Below, piece after piece: positions 1 through 8,558 of a stretch of DNA of 64,000 nt; the first letter of the stretch is position 1, and each line of letters starts with the position of its first letter. The DNA is taken from contig CANNAN010000003.1 of assembly GCA_947502635.1 (NCBI GenBank), positions 124,001-188,000 of the forward strand. The letters run 5' to 3'. The DNA is from an uncultured Flavobacteriaceae bacterium (GTDB taxonomy: Bacteria; Bacteroidota; Bacteroidia; Flavobacteriales; Flavobacteriaceae). Below the pieces are notes generated by a model. The model was not told where the DNA came from, made no database searches, and saw only the letters and a program-made list of their open reading frames with translations. The position numbers and the translations under genes were made by a program.

Positions 1-739
1 GTACCTTAGCCAAACTTATTTGTTTTTCTTTACTTTCAGAGGCAAGCGATTTAAAACTTATTGATGTTTGCGATTCAATACCATAGGCTTTAATTACAGA
101 AATACCACTAAAAGATTCTTGAGTGAATGTTGAAAGCTTAGATAAATATTCTTGAACGATTGTACTACGTTTATGTATTTCTTTACTTAATTTATATATA
201 ATGACAGAGAGAATTGGTAATGGGAGAACTGTATATAATGTTAATTTTGGAGAAGCATTAATCATATAAATAATCACAACAACAAACAAAGCAAACGTAT
301 TAATACTATACATGATAGCGGGTCCTGCATACATACGTACTCTGCCTACATCTTCTGTAATGCGGTTCATTAAATCTCCAGTTCTATTCTTTTTGTAAAA
401 ATTTAAAGAGAGTTTTTGATACTGATCGTAAATTTCATTTTTTAAATCGAATTCAATATAACGCGATACATTAATAATAGTTTGGCGCATAAAAAAGGTC
501 AGTATACCACCAATTATAGCAGCTCCAATAATATAAAGAATGGCTTCTAGTAACTGCGCTTTAAAAACTTCCTCGGTAATCGATCCTTTTAATGCTTTTT
601 CAACCACTATAAAAATCTTTTTTACGTAGCGAGGTGTAAAAAGCAGAAAAATTCTAGCTACAACAGTAATAACCATACCTACTAAAAGGTGTGTTTTATA
701 TTTTAAGAAGTATTTATTTAAGTGCTGTAATTCTTTCAT
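1..739 (-). CDS. ABC transporter, transmembrane domain (partial, runs off left edge)
   Basis: Translated from an ATG at 739 toward the window edge, the protein begins MKELQHLNKYFLKYKTHLL and carries several hydrophobic segments of an ABC exporter membrane domain. Typical family strings are seen: NFYKKNRTGDLMNRITEDV, MYAGPAIMYS and STFTQESFSGISVIKAYG, which resemble the coupling-helix region of MdlB/MsbA-like exporters. The ATP-binding half lies outside the window, so the substrate cannot be named; lipid or multidrug export is typical of the family. It is divergent from nusB, with about 208 bp between the starts. Confidence 0.9.
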   Translation of the reverse strand, partial: MKELQHLNKYFLKYKTHLLVGMVITVVARIFLLFTPRYVKKIFIVVEKALKGSITEEVFKAQLLEAILYIIGAAIIGGILTFFMRQTIINVSRYIEFDLKNEIYDQYQKLSLNFYKKNRTGDLMNRITEDVGRVRMYAGPAIMYSINTFALFVVVIIYMINASPKLTLYTVLPLPILSVIIYKLSKEIHKRSTIVQEYLSKLSTFTQESFSGISVIKAYGIESQTSISFKSLASESKEKQISLAKV

Positions 740-883
740 TTATCTTGTTAGTATCAAGAGAGCAAATATAATGCATTAATGAGAATAAAATAGAAGTATA
801 TGCGACAGGTAATTGTTAAATATAGTTTAAAATATTATTCTAATAATAAAAAGAAAATATGAAGTTACTTTTCAAAATAGTAT

Positions 884-891
884 TATTTTTG
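884..891 (+). promoter_or_regulatory. Bacteroidota -7 box upstream of nusB
   Basis: TATTTTTG matches the TAnnTTTG -7 consensus of the Bacteroidota primary sigma factor, 56 bp before the nusB ATG. No exact TTTG -33 box is visible at the usual distance. Confidence 0.5.
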
Positions 892-947
892 CAGCGGAAA
901 AAACAATGAAATACTTTCATACTTTTTAATTTAAGTTCTTTGTAATT

Positions 948-1892
948 ATGCTAAATAGAAGACATATTCGTGTAAAAGTAATGCAAACTTTGTATGCTTT
1001 TAAAGGTAGTGAGAGTGACGATTTTACTAAAGACCAGAAATTCTTATTATTTAGTATAGATAATATGTACAACTTGTACCTCTTATTAATCTCGTTGTTA
1101 CTTGAAGTTCAAAAAAGAGCTGAAGACGATTTAAAGAAAAAGCAAAAAAAGCATTTAGCTACTAAAGAAGACAAAGATCCAAACAAGAAGTTTGTAAATA
1201 ACCAATTACTTAAATCTCTAAGAGGGAGTTTGCATTTAAAAGATCGATTGGATGCCCATAAAATAACCAATTGGGAATTGGATGGTGAATATGTCGATGT
1301 TATTTTTAAGGCAATCATTAAAAGCGATTTGTATAAAGAATATATGCAAACGAGGGTGTCTGATTTTAAAGAGGATAAGGACTTTATTGTTGATGTTTTT
1401 AAAGATGTCATTGCACCAAACGAAAAACTTTATGAGTATTTAGAAGATAAAAACTTAACTTGGTTAGATGATTTACCAACAGTAAATACGACTATTTTAA
1501 AATTATTAAGAAAGGTTAAAACTGTTTCGCCCGAAAATTATTTTACTCCTAGATTATATAAAGATTCAGATGATCAGAAGTTTGCAATCGATTTATTCAA
1601 AAAAACGCTTTTAAATAGATCGTTAATAAATAAAGAGATTGAAAAGAAAACCATGAACTGGGATTCAGATCGTATTGCTAATGTCGATTATGTATTGTTA
1701 CAAATGGCTATTAACGAATTAAAAAACTTTCCATCCATACCAGTAAAAGTAACTATTAATGAATATTTAGAAATAGCTAAGGAATATTCTACACCAAAAA
1801 GTAGTATATTTATAAATGGTATTCTAGATAAACTAGTTAAAGAGTACAATGCAGATGGGAAATTAAATAAAATAGGTAGAGGCTTAATGTAA
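948..1892 (+). CDS. nusB: Transcription antitermination factor NusB (long flavobacterial form)
   Basis: NusB binds boxA RNA with NusE (S10) and supports antitermination of rRNA operons. The N-terminus MLNRRHIRVKVMQTLYAF matches the family's opening RRxxRxxxxQxLYA motif. The conserved helical core lies in the C-terminal half: residues about 215-305 include NWDSDRIANVDYVLLQMAI and INEYLEIAKEYSTPKSSIF. At 314 aa it is about twice the length of E. coli NusB (139 aa), because of an inserted lysine-rich helical region, a form usual in Flavobacteriaceae. It is followed 64 bp later by the DUF1573 and yajC genes. Confidence 0.93.
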   Translation: MLNRRHIRVKVMQTLYAFKGSESDDFTKDQKFLLFSIDNMYNLYLLLISLLLEVQKRAEDDLKKKQKKHLATKEDKDPNKKFVNNQLLKSLRGSLHLKDRLDAHKITNWELDGEYVDVIFKAIIKSDLYKEYMQTRVSDFKEDKDFIVDVFKDVIAPNEKLYEYLEDKNLTWLDDLPTVNTTILKLLRKVKTVSPENYFTPRLYKDSDDQKFAIDLFKKTLLNRSLINKEIEKKTMNWDSDRIANVDYVLLQMAINELKNFPSIPVKVTINEYLEIAKEYSTPKSSIFINGILDKLVKEYNADGKLNKIGRGLM

Positions 1893-1974
1893 TCTTCTGT
1901 TAAGAAGTTAATAAAAGTTTTTAATAGATTAAATTATTACTATTTTTACAGCACTAATGACAAAAATTTTAACA

Positions 1975-2472
1975 ATGAAAAAAATAATATTAGGATTAAG
2001 TGCTTTATGCTTAATTGCATTTATTTCTTGTAAAGAAAATGCCGCTAATAAAATTGATGAGAAAAATGTAGCAGAAGCTGCAGAGAGAGATGCAAGCGCA
2101 TCTAAATTTCCTGTACTTGAGTTTGATAAAAAAGAACACGATTTTGGTGAAATAGAATCAAAAACGAAGGTTACAACTGTTTTTAGCTATAAAAACACAG
2201 GAGATGCACCTTTAGTTATTACAAATATTAAAAGTACTTGTGGTTGTACAGTGCCTCAAGATTGGAGTAGAGAGCCTTTAGAGCCAGGAGCATCTGGTCA
2301 GTTTTCTGTTCAATTTAATGGAAGCGGAACAAATAAAGTTTCAAAAACAATAACAATTACGGCAAATACGGAAAAGGGATCAGAAACTGTAAATATTACA
2401 GCTTTTGTGAAACCAGATCCTAATGCTACGGCAAAGAAGCCATTAACAACACCAACAATTCAAGCCAAATAA
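1975..2472 (+). CDS. DUF1573 domain lipoprotein
   Basis: I place the start at the ATG at 1975, not at the in-frame ATG at 1957, because it gives a clean lipoprotein signal, MKKIILGLSALCLIAFISC, with the acylated Cys at 19. The mature part holds one DUF1573 domain (an Ig-like, ASH-type beta sandwich) with the usual strings FDKKEHDFGEI, YKNTGDAPLVITNIKSTCGC and EPGASG. Such proteins sit in the periplasm or on the outer membrane; their function is unknown. yajC starts 1 bp after its stop, so the two are co-transcribed. Confidence 0.9.
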   Translation: MKKIILGLSALCLIAFISCKENAANKIDEKNVAEAAERDASASKFPVLEFDKKEHDFGEIESKTKVTTVFSYKNTGDAPLVITNIKSTCGCTVPQDWSREPLEPGASGQFSVQFNGSGTNKVSKTITITANTEKGSETVNITAFVKPDPNATAKKPLTTPTIQAK

Positions 2473-2473
2473 A

Positions 2474-2770
2474 ATGGGAGAAGGAATAGGGCAATTTATG
2501 CCATTTATATTAATGTTTGTAGTTGTATACTTCTTTATGATTGCACCACAAATGAAACGTGCAAAAAAAGAAAAGAAATTTGCTGCAGAATTAAAAAAAG
2601 GAGATAGAGTCATTACTAAAAGTGGACTACATGGTAAAATCTTAGAACTAAATGATAAAGATGGAAGCTGTGTTATAGAGACAATGTCTGGTAAAGCTAA
2701 GTATGAGCGCTCTGCTATTTCTATGGAAATGAGCTCGAAATTAAATGCACCTGTATCAGCAAAAAAATAA
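2474..2770 (+). CDS. yajC: Preprotein translocase subunit YajC
   Basis: This is a small inner-membrane protein that accompanies SecDF at the Sec translocon. One transmembrane helix (about residues 7-23, PFILMFVVVYFFMIAPQMKR) is followed by a basic linker and the compact domain KKGDRVITKSGLHGKILEL. The motif FFMIAPQMKRAKKEKKF matches the YajC signature (RPQxKRxKE), and 98 aa is a normal length. It is the last gene of the nusB-DUF1573-yajC run and is followed by a strong hairpin terminator. Confidence 0.95.
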   Translation: MGEGIGQFMPFILMFVVVYFFMIAPQMKRAKKEKKFAAELKKGDRVITKSGLHGKILELNDKDGSCVIETMSGKAKYERSAISMEMSSKLNAPVSAKK

Positions 2771-2790
2771 AATACTATTTTTCAGTATAT

Positions 2791-2823
2791 AAAAAGAGCT
2801 TCCATTTTGGAAGCTCTTTTTTG
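2791..2823 (+). terminator. Rho-independent terminator after yajC
   Basis: The stem AAAAAGAGCTTCC pairs with GGAAGCTCTTTTT around a short ATTT loop and runs into a T-tract, 20 bp after the yajC stop. Confidence 0.9.
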
Positions 2824-2890
2824 TTAGAACAGATCTCTGTATTATTTTAATTAATGTGATTTGTTTTACTATTGTTTATTAGGTGTTTCT

Positions 2891-2927
2891 TGTCATTTCG
2901 AACGAAGTATGAGGAGAGGAATCTCAT
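2891..2927 (+). repeat. Dispersed intergenic repeat, copy 1
   Basis: TGTCATTTCGAACGAAGT followed by a purine-rich stretch and GAATCTCAT. A second copy lies inverted at 5441-5470. Elements of this type are scattered between genes in many Bacteroidota genomes; their role is unknown. Confidence 0.6.
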
Positions 2928-3031
2928 CATTATAAGATTTTCCATCTTTCATTCTTTGCTCTGAATGAGTTTTAAATATCTGATAAACGTAGTGTCAATA
3001 TAGCAAAGTGATTTTCATATCGAAGCTCACA

Positions 3032-3970
3032 TTATTTAGGTAGCGGACTAATAATTTTTACGTTTTGAAATGCAATAGCGCCTCTAATAACACCAGATAT
3101 AACGTCTTGTAAAGCTTCAATAATTTGCATTTTCAATTCACTTTTATGATAGATAATACTCACTTCTCTAGCAGGTGTAGGTTCGTTAAAATGATGTAGA
3201 TTTTCTTTTTCTGTGTCATTTATATCTAGGGTATGTAAATAAGGCAAAAGCGTCATACCTAATCCTTCATTTGAGAGTTTTATTAGTGTTTCTATACTAC
3301 CACTTTCTAATTGAAATTGATCATCAGTTTGGTTTTTAAATGCTTTACAGAGATTAATAACACCATCCCTAAAACAGTGTCCATCTTCAAGCAAGAGCAT
3401 ATCATCAATATCTAAGTCTGATACGTCTATTTTTTTATGATTATGTAATCTGTGATTTTTGGGAACGTAATTCACAAATGGTTCAAAATAAAGGACACGT
3501 TCTTTTATATTTTCTTCTTCCAAGGGAGTAGCAGCTATAGCGGCATCTATATGTCCGTCGTTAATTTTAGAAATAATTTCTTCAGTTGATAGCTCTTCTA
3601 TTTTAAGTTTAACTTTTGGATGTTTTTTTATGAAATTCTTTAAAAACATAGGAAGCAGAGTTGGCATAACGGTTGGTATAATACCAAGCCTAAATTCGCC
3701 TCCTATAAACCCTTTTTGTTGGTCTACAATATCCTGAATTCTATAGGACTCGTTGACAATATTTCTTGCCTGATTAACAATTTTTTTACCAACTTCAGTT
3801 AATTCAATAGGCTTTTTAGTACGATCAAAAATTAGAACATCTAGTTGATCTTCAAGCTTTTGAATTTGCATGCTTAATGTAGGTTGGGTAACAAAACATT
3901 TTTCTGCTGCTTTGGTGAAATTTTGATTTTCGGCAACAGCCAAAACATAATATAATTGGGTAATTGTCAT
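3032..3970 (-). CDS. oxyR: Hydrogen peroxide-sensing LysR-type regulator OxyR
   Basis: An N-terminal winged HTH (MTITQLYYVLAVAENQNFTK, then FVTQPTLSMQIQKLEDQL) is followed by a LysR substrate-binding domain. The peroxide-sensing motif EDGHCFRDGVINLC holds two Cys nine positions apart. With the ATG at 3970 as start they are C199 and C208, the same numbers as the disulfide pair of E. coli OxyR; an in-frame TTG three codons upstream is a poorer start. OxyR switches on peroxide-defence genes when these Cys are oxidised. No catalase or peroxidase gene is adjacent. It lies 92 bp downstream of the DUF58 gene on the same strand. Confidence 0.93.
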   Translation of the reverse strand: MTITQLYYVLAVAENQNFTKAAEKCFVTQPTLSMQIQKLEDQLDVLIFDRTKKPIELTEVGKKIVNQARNIVNESYRIQDIVDQQKGFIGGEFRLGIIPTVMPTLLPMFLKNFIKKHPKVKLKIEELSTEEIISKINDGHIDAAIAATPLEEENIKERVLYFEPFVNYVPKNHRLHNHKKIDVSDLDIDDMLLLEDGHCFRDGVINLCKAFKNQTDDQFQLESGSIETLIKLSNEGLGMTLLPYLHTLDINDTEKENLHHFNEPTPAREVSIIYHKSELKMQIIEALQDVISGVIRGAIAFQNVKIISPLPK

Positions 3971-4062
3971 AGTTATCAATTTAGGGTATAAAAATACAAA
4001 AAACTATCAATAAAATTTATGGCAACAGATGTTAATTATAAATTAAATTTTTTGAAAAAATC

Positions 4063-5394
4063 TTAAAGTAAGCCTCTGGCTTTTATTTCTAAGTATTTAT
4101 TAATAGTATCTATAGTGAGGTTTTCTGGAGTCGTTAAAATGGAATGGATACCATACTTTTTTAACTCATTTACTATAAGACGTTTTTCAAAAGCGAATTT
4201 TTCAGCAATTACTTTATCATAAACTTGTTGTACTGTTTCTGCCTTTTCACTAATTAGGCTGGTAAGTTCTGTGTTTTTAAAGAAAATAATCACTAATAAA
4301 TGACTTTTAGAAATTGCTTTTAAATACGGTAATTGTCTGTTTAAGCCATCAAGAGTTTCAAAATTAGTATACATTAAAATAAGGCTTCTATGTGTAATAT
4401 GGCGTTTTATACTACCGTATAATCTGCCAAAATCACTTTCAAAAAAATCAGTATTAACGTTGTAGAGTGATTCTAAAATTAATTGCATCTGCGAACTTCT
4501 TCTTTCTGCAACCACCACATTATCGATGTGTTTGGAAAAAGAAAACATACCAGCTTTATCATGTTTTTTTAAAACAACATTACTTATCACCAAAGCAGCG
4601 TTAATAGCGTAATCTAAAAGACTTAAACCATTAAAAGGCATTTTCATAATACGACCTTTATCAATGATAGAATAGACTGGTTGTGATTTTTCATCTTGAA
4701 ACTGATTAACCATCAACTGGTTTTTCTTTGCGGTTGCTTTCCAGTTTATGGTGCGTAAATCATCTCCTAAAACATAGTCTTTAATCTGCTCAAATTCCAT
4801 AGAATGCCCCAAACGTCTTACTTTTTTAAGTCCGTATTCTAATGAATTCTGATTAATATTTAAGAGTTCAAACTTTTTTAATTGTTTAAAACTTGGGTAG
4901 GTTGGTACCATAGTGCCATGATTAAAAGTAAAACGCTTAGCAACTAAGTTTATAATGGAAGATGTATATATGTTTAAATAGCCAAAATGATACTCGCCAC
5001 GTTCTGTTGGCTTTAAATCATATTGTATTGATTTTGATTTACGTGAAGCAATGTGTTCTTTGATTTTAAAATCTCTAACTTGAAATTGTTCAGGGATTTC
5101 ATCAATAATTTCTAAATAAATAGAAATAGCGTAGTTGTTGCTAATATTTAATTTTATCTGGTTTTTATCTCCGTTTGAAAACTTATCGGGGACAAATCTA
5201 GTAGCTTCAAGCTTATTTTTTCCGATAAAAATAATTAGAAAGTCTAAAAAGAATAAGAGTATAAGGACTAATATAGAAAGCTGTGCAATATTGAATAACA
5301 GTGGGATGAAATAACTTAAAGCAAACAATACTACAATGCCCATGCCTGCATAAAAAAAACGAGGTTGTATATAGAATGGTTTAAAGAATTTCAA
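4063..5394 (-). CDS. DUF58 domain-containing membrane protein
   Basis: Two N-terminal transmembrane segments (about residues 15-55) precede a beta-rich region and a DUF58 module: LGHSMEFEQIKDYVLGDDLR, then TINWKATAKKNQLMVNQF, with a VWA-like C-terminal fold. DUF58 proteins occur next to MoxR ATPases and are thought to be chaperone targets or partners. The start is a TTG giving MKFFKPFYIQPRFFYA, which agrees with the usual N-terminus of the family. It is separated from MoxR by a 166 bp gap filled with tandem repeats, while the other genes of this operon almost touch. Confidence 0.88.
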   Translation of the reverse strand: MKFFKPFYIQPRFFYAGMGIVVLFALSYFIPLLFNIAQLSILVLILLFFLDFLIIFIGKNKLEATRFVPDKFSNGDKNQIKLNISNNYAISIYLEIIDEIPEQFQVRDFKIKEHIASRKSKSIQYDLKPTERGEYHFGYLNIYTSSIINLVAKRFTFNHGTMVPTYPSFKQLKKFELLNINQNSLEYGLKKVRRLGHSMEFEQIKDYVLGDDLRTINWKATAKKNQLMVNQFQDEKSQPVYSIIDKGRIMKMPFNGLSLLDYAINAALVISNVVLKKHDKAGMFSFSKHIDNVVVAERRSSQMQLILESLYNVNTDFFESDFGRLYGSIKRHITHRSLILMYTNFETLDGLNRQLPYLKAISKSHLLVIIFFKNTELTSLISEKAETVQQVYDKVIAEKFAFEKRLIVNELKKYGIHSILTTPENLTIDTINKYLEIKARGLL

Positions 5395-5400
5395 GATTTA

Positions 5401-5441
5401 TTAAAAGTTAAAAGTTAAAAGTTAAAAGTTAAAAGTTAAAA
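5401..5441. repeat. Heptanucleotide tandem array (AAAAGTT)n
   Basis: Five perfect copies of AAAAGTT plus partial units, directly 5' of the DUF58 start on its coding side. The array falls in the untranslated stretch between the MoxR and DUF58 genes. Confidence 0.95.
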
Positions 5442-5470
5442 TGAGATTCTTCACTTCGTTCAGAATGACA
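5441..5470 (-). repeat. Dispersed intergenic repeat, copy 2
   Basis: On the minus strand this reads TGTCATTCTGAACGAAGTGA and then AGAATCTCAT, matching the element at 2891-2927. It lies between the two heptanucleotide arrays. Confidence 0.65.
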
Positions 5471-5484
5471 TTGGTTTCTTATTT

Positions 5485-5549
<65 letters not shown>

Positions 5550-5560
5550 TGTACTGCCAA

Positions 5561-6628
5561 CTAACGAGGTATCTCAACAGTTTCAATGATTTGTTTTATA
5601 ATTTGTTTACTTGAAACACCTTCCATTTCGCGTTCTGGTGTTACAATGACTCTATGGTGTAATACAGGAATTGCAGCCCGTTTTATATCCTCTGGTGTTA
5701 CAAAATCACGACCAGACATAGCGGCAAATGCTTTACTGGATTTTAATATGGCAATGGATGCTCTTGGTGATGCGCCTAGGTATAAAAATTGATTACTACG
5801 TGTCGCAACTATCAGTTGTGCGATGTATTTAAGTAAATGTTTTTCTACTAAAACCTGACTTACTAAATTCTGGTATTTTACTATTTGTTCGCCTGTAAGA
5901 AATGATGTAAGGGCATCTGTTTTAGATTTATCCTTTAATTCATGTTCTCTGGAAAGTATTTCTATTTCTTCATCTAAATTTGGGTAACTAACATCAATTT
6001 TAAACAAAAAGCGATCTAGTTGTGCTTCAGGTAATCTATACGTCCCTTCTTGTTCCACAGGGTTTTGAGTTGCCAGAACTATAAAAGGAGCATCTAGTAT
6101 AAACTTATTACCGTCAATAGTAATCTGTTGTTCTTCCATAACTTCAAATAAAGCAGCTTGTGTTTTGGCAGGTGCTCTATTGATTTCGTCAATAAGAATC
6201 ATATTCGAAAAGATAGGCCCTTTTTTAAATTCGAATTCCGATTTTTTTAAGTTAAAAACAGAGGTTCCTAAAATATCACTTGGCATTAAATCTGGTGTGA
6301 ATTGAATTCGGCTAAAACCAACACTTAAAGATTTAGCCAATAGTTTTGCTGTAATGGTTTTTGCAACACCAGGAACTCCTTCTATTAATGAGTGTCCTTT
6401 GGCTAAAAGGGATGCTATGAGCATATCTACCATGTCTTTTTGCCCAACAATAATTTTGCCAACTTCTTGCTTTATTTTATTGACACTTTGTTGCAATTCA
6501 GATAAGTCTAAACGATTTTGAAATTGTAAATCATTGGTGTTTTCCAAGGCGCTACTATCAATTGATGATATGATGTCTGATTTCTGTTTAACATCTTGAT
6601 GGTCTTGTGGTTCTTTATTTTCGTCCAT
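5561..6628 (-). CDS. MoxR-family AAA+ ATPase
   Basis: The AAA_3 core shows Walker A GVPGVAKT at residues 84-91, Walker B ILIDEINRAPAK from residue 144, and the sensor region VLATQNPVEQEGTYRLPEAQ followed by LDRFLF. MoxR ATPases act as chaperones that mature membrane or VWA-containing complexes in the cytoplasm. Its start lies 2 bp after the DUF4350 stop, so it is part of the SpoIIM-DUF4129-DUF4350-MoxR-DUF58 operon. At 355 aa it has an extra acidic N-terminal tail of about 40 residues. Confidence 0.95.
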   Translation of the reverse strand: MDENKEPQDHQDVKQKSDIISSIDSSALENTNDLQFQNRLDLSELQQSVNKIKQEVGKIIVGQKDMVDMLIASLLAKGHSLIEGVPGVAKTITAKLLAKSLSVGFSRIQFTPDLMPSDILGTSVFNLKKSEFEFKKGPIFSNMILIDEINRAPAKTQAALFEVMEEQQITIDGNKFILDAPFIVLATQNPVEQEGTYRLPEAQLDRFLFKIDVSYPNLDEEIEILSREHELKDKSKTDALTSFLTGEQIVKYQNLVSQVLVEKHLLKYIAQLIVATRSNQFLYLGASPRASIAILKSSKAFAAMSGRDFVTPEDIKRAAIPVLHHRVIVTPEREMEGVSSKQIIKQIIETVEIPR

Positions 6629-6630
6629 AA

Positions 6631-7836
6631 TTATGTAGTATAAAAAGCTTCAATATGCCTATTTAATTTGATTAGGTTTTCTTCAAAAAATTCATTTTTT
6701 GATCTTAACCAATTAATATAATCGATTAATTTTTTAACGTCATCTTTTTTCTTGCCAGTTTTGGCTGCCAACTTTTCTGTAAATTCACTGTTTAATGTTG
6801 ACGTGTCTAAATTAAAATCAGTTCGTATTTTTTCTAAAAAATACGTTATTTTTTTGTCTATTAAGTTTTTATGATCTTGAGTATCAAAATATAAATTGGA
6901 TATCGTTTTAACGAAAGCTATGGTCGTGTTTTGTAGTGGTTTTATAATTTTTATAATGCGCTGTCTTCGTTTTGCATTAAAAATCATAAATAAAATACCA
7001 AAAATAACAGCAGTATACCATGCCCATCTAAAAGATAATTGTTCTAGAAACCAGCTTAAATTTGATTCTTTTTCAACATCACCATCGTATCCTGTTTGTA
7101 TTTTTGCATACGAATCAAAATACACATCGTTTTCGGGTAAATAGGAAATTAAACCCTCAACATATTTGTAGCGGTCTTCTTTTAAAATATTATAATTTGT
7201 AAAAGCTTTTGGTTCAAGATGCAGGTATATCTTACCATTTCCAAAAGGGACTTGAATAAAATTGACATGCTTATAATCAATTTTAGAATAGCCAAGAATC
7301 TTATAGTTTATAGTATCGAAACGGGCAAAATAACTATCGCCTCTGTTTTTGTCTATAATCGTACTTTCTATATCGATATGTTTAAGCGATTGATATGAAA
7401 TACTATCTTTTTCATTTAAAATATAATCAATATCAATATCTAAGGTGTCATGAATTTTTTGAGAAAAATAATAATCGGATATAAATAATGTATTCCCAGC
7501 ATCAACGAAATTTAATAATTCATCTACCGAATCGTTTTCCAAATAATCAGAATTACCAATAATAATAAAGTTTCCTTTAGCAACATGTTCTCCATAACCA
7601 TCTTCAGAATTAGCTCTTAAATAACTAGCTGGTTGATGAAAAACAGTTCTAATTTTATGATCTTTAAAAAGGTTTGGCAATTCTTTATAAAATACGCTAA
7701 TACCATAGGGTTTATTGCTTTTTTCATTAAAAGACTCCTCCCAATCAACTGTTTTGGTTCTTTTAACTCCAATAACCACAGCTGCCGTAACAACTAAGGC
7801 AACAATTATTATGAATATAGGTAAAATTTTCTTCAT
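6631..7836 (-). CDS. DUF4350 domain-containing membrane protein
   Basis: An N-terminal helix (about residues 4-22, LPIFIIIVALVVTAAVVIGV) and a second helix near residues 270-290 enclose an extracytoplasmic GATase-like region of DUF4350 type: KPYGISVFYKELPNLF, FIIIGNSDYL, LLNFVDAGNTLFISDYYF. The C-terminal tail of about 110 residues is cytoplasmic and helical. Its ATG overlaps the stop of the DUF4129 gene in a TAATG junction. The function is unknown; the conserved neighbourhood points to a membrane complex served by the MoxR ATPase. Confidence 0.85.
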   Translation of the reverse strand: MKKILPIFIIIVALVVTAAVVIGVKRTKTVDWEESFNEKSNKPYGISVFYKELPNLFKDHKIRTVFHQPASYLRANSEDGYGEHVAKGNFIIIGNSDYLENDSVDELLNFVDAGNTLFISDYYFSQKIHDTLDIDIDYILNEKDSISYQSLKHIDIESTIIDKNRGDSYFARFDTINYKILGYSKIDYKHVNFIQVPFGNGKIYLHLEPKAFTNYNILKEDRYKYVEGLISYLPENDVYFDSYAKIQTGYDGDVEKESNLSWFLEQLSFRWAWYTAVIFGILFMIFNAKRRQRIIKIIKPLQNTTIAFVKTISNLYFDTQDHKNLIDKKITYFLEKIRTDFNLDTSTLNSEFTEKLAAKTGKKKDDVKKLIDYINWLRSKNEFFEENLIKLNRHIEAFYTT

Positions 7837-8558
7837 TATTTTACCAGATTTAAAAGCGTTAAAAAATTGTTCTTAGCTTTAGTATATTGCTTGATGTCTA
7901 CCGTAAATTTACCATACCAGATATAATTGTATAAATACGAAATATATGCGAATTTCTCACTGAATGGTTTCTCGCTTATTTCGTTTAGATATTCACTATT
8001 GGTTTTGTCGTCTTCAAATTTTATATGATTTTTTAAGCTCAGTGTTTTTAAAACCAATAGGTAATAATACCTAACAGCTAGTCTGTAATTATTATCATTT
8101 TCAGCATTTTTTATTAAAGTATGGATATCAGCATGTTCAATGTTTTCAGCTGTTATTTCTTCATAATCATTAAGTGTTTTACTATTTTTTGAAGAAAATA
8201 ACCCAGAGCCACCCTCATTTAGTAAAATATAAACTAGGTAAATAACTGCAATAGCTATAGCAAGATAAAATAACCAACCAAAAGGCCCTAAACTTATAGT
8301 TACGTTATCACGATCATTCTTTTCTTTTAGTTTAGGCTTTCCATTTTTGTAATCTTCATAATTTCCAGAACCAGATGGGGTTTTTGTAACTATTTTTTCT
8401 CCTTCGTAATTGTATTTGTTGCCAGAATATCGACTTTTAAAGTCCGCATCAAACTGCCTTATTTGCTCAGGTTGTACCATGTTAAGACTGAAAGTTATTT
8501 GATAACAGCTAACTACAAAAAGCCCAAAAAATACGATATGTAAACTTTTTATTTTCAA
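7836..8558 (-). CDS. DUF4129 domain-containing membrane protein
   Basis: It has an N-terminal signal or anchor (SLHIVFFGLFVVS), an extracytoplasmic region, a transmembrane helix around residues 93-112 (FGWLFYLAIAIAVIYLVYIL) and a C-terminal DUF4129 segment with NYRLAVRYYYLLVLKTLSLK and FSEKFAYISYLYNYIWYGKF. The start is a TTG that overlaps the TGA of the preceding SpoIIM gene (TTGA), a sign of translational coupling. No biochemical role is established. Confidence 0.83.
   Translation of the reverse strand: MKIKSLHIVFFGLFVVSCYQITFSLNMVQPEQIRQFDADFKSRYSGNKYNYEGEKIVTKTPSGSGNYEDYKNGKPKLKEKNDRDNVTISLGPFGWLFYLAIAIAVIYLVYILLNEGGSGLFSSKNSKTLNDYEEITAENIEHADIHTLIKNAENDNNYRLAVRYYYLLVLKTLSLKNHIKFEDDKTNSEYLNEISEKPFSEKFAYISYLYNYIWYGKFTVDIKQYTKAKNNFLTLLNLVK

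Noticed and set aside
1109-1411. 100 aa minus-strand frame inside nusB
   Set aside because: It is the antisense shadow of nusB, with no recognisable motif.
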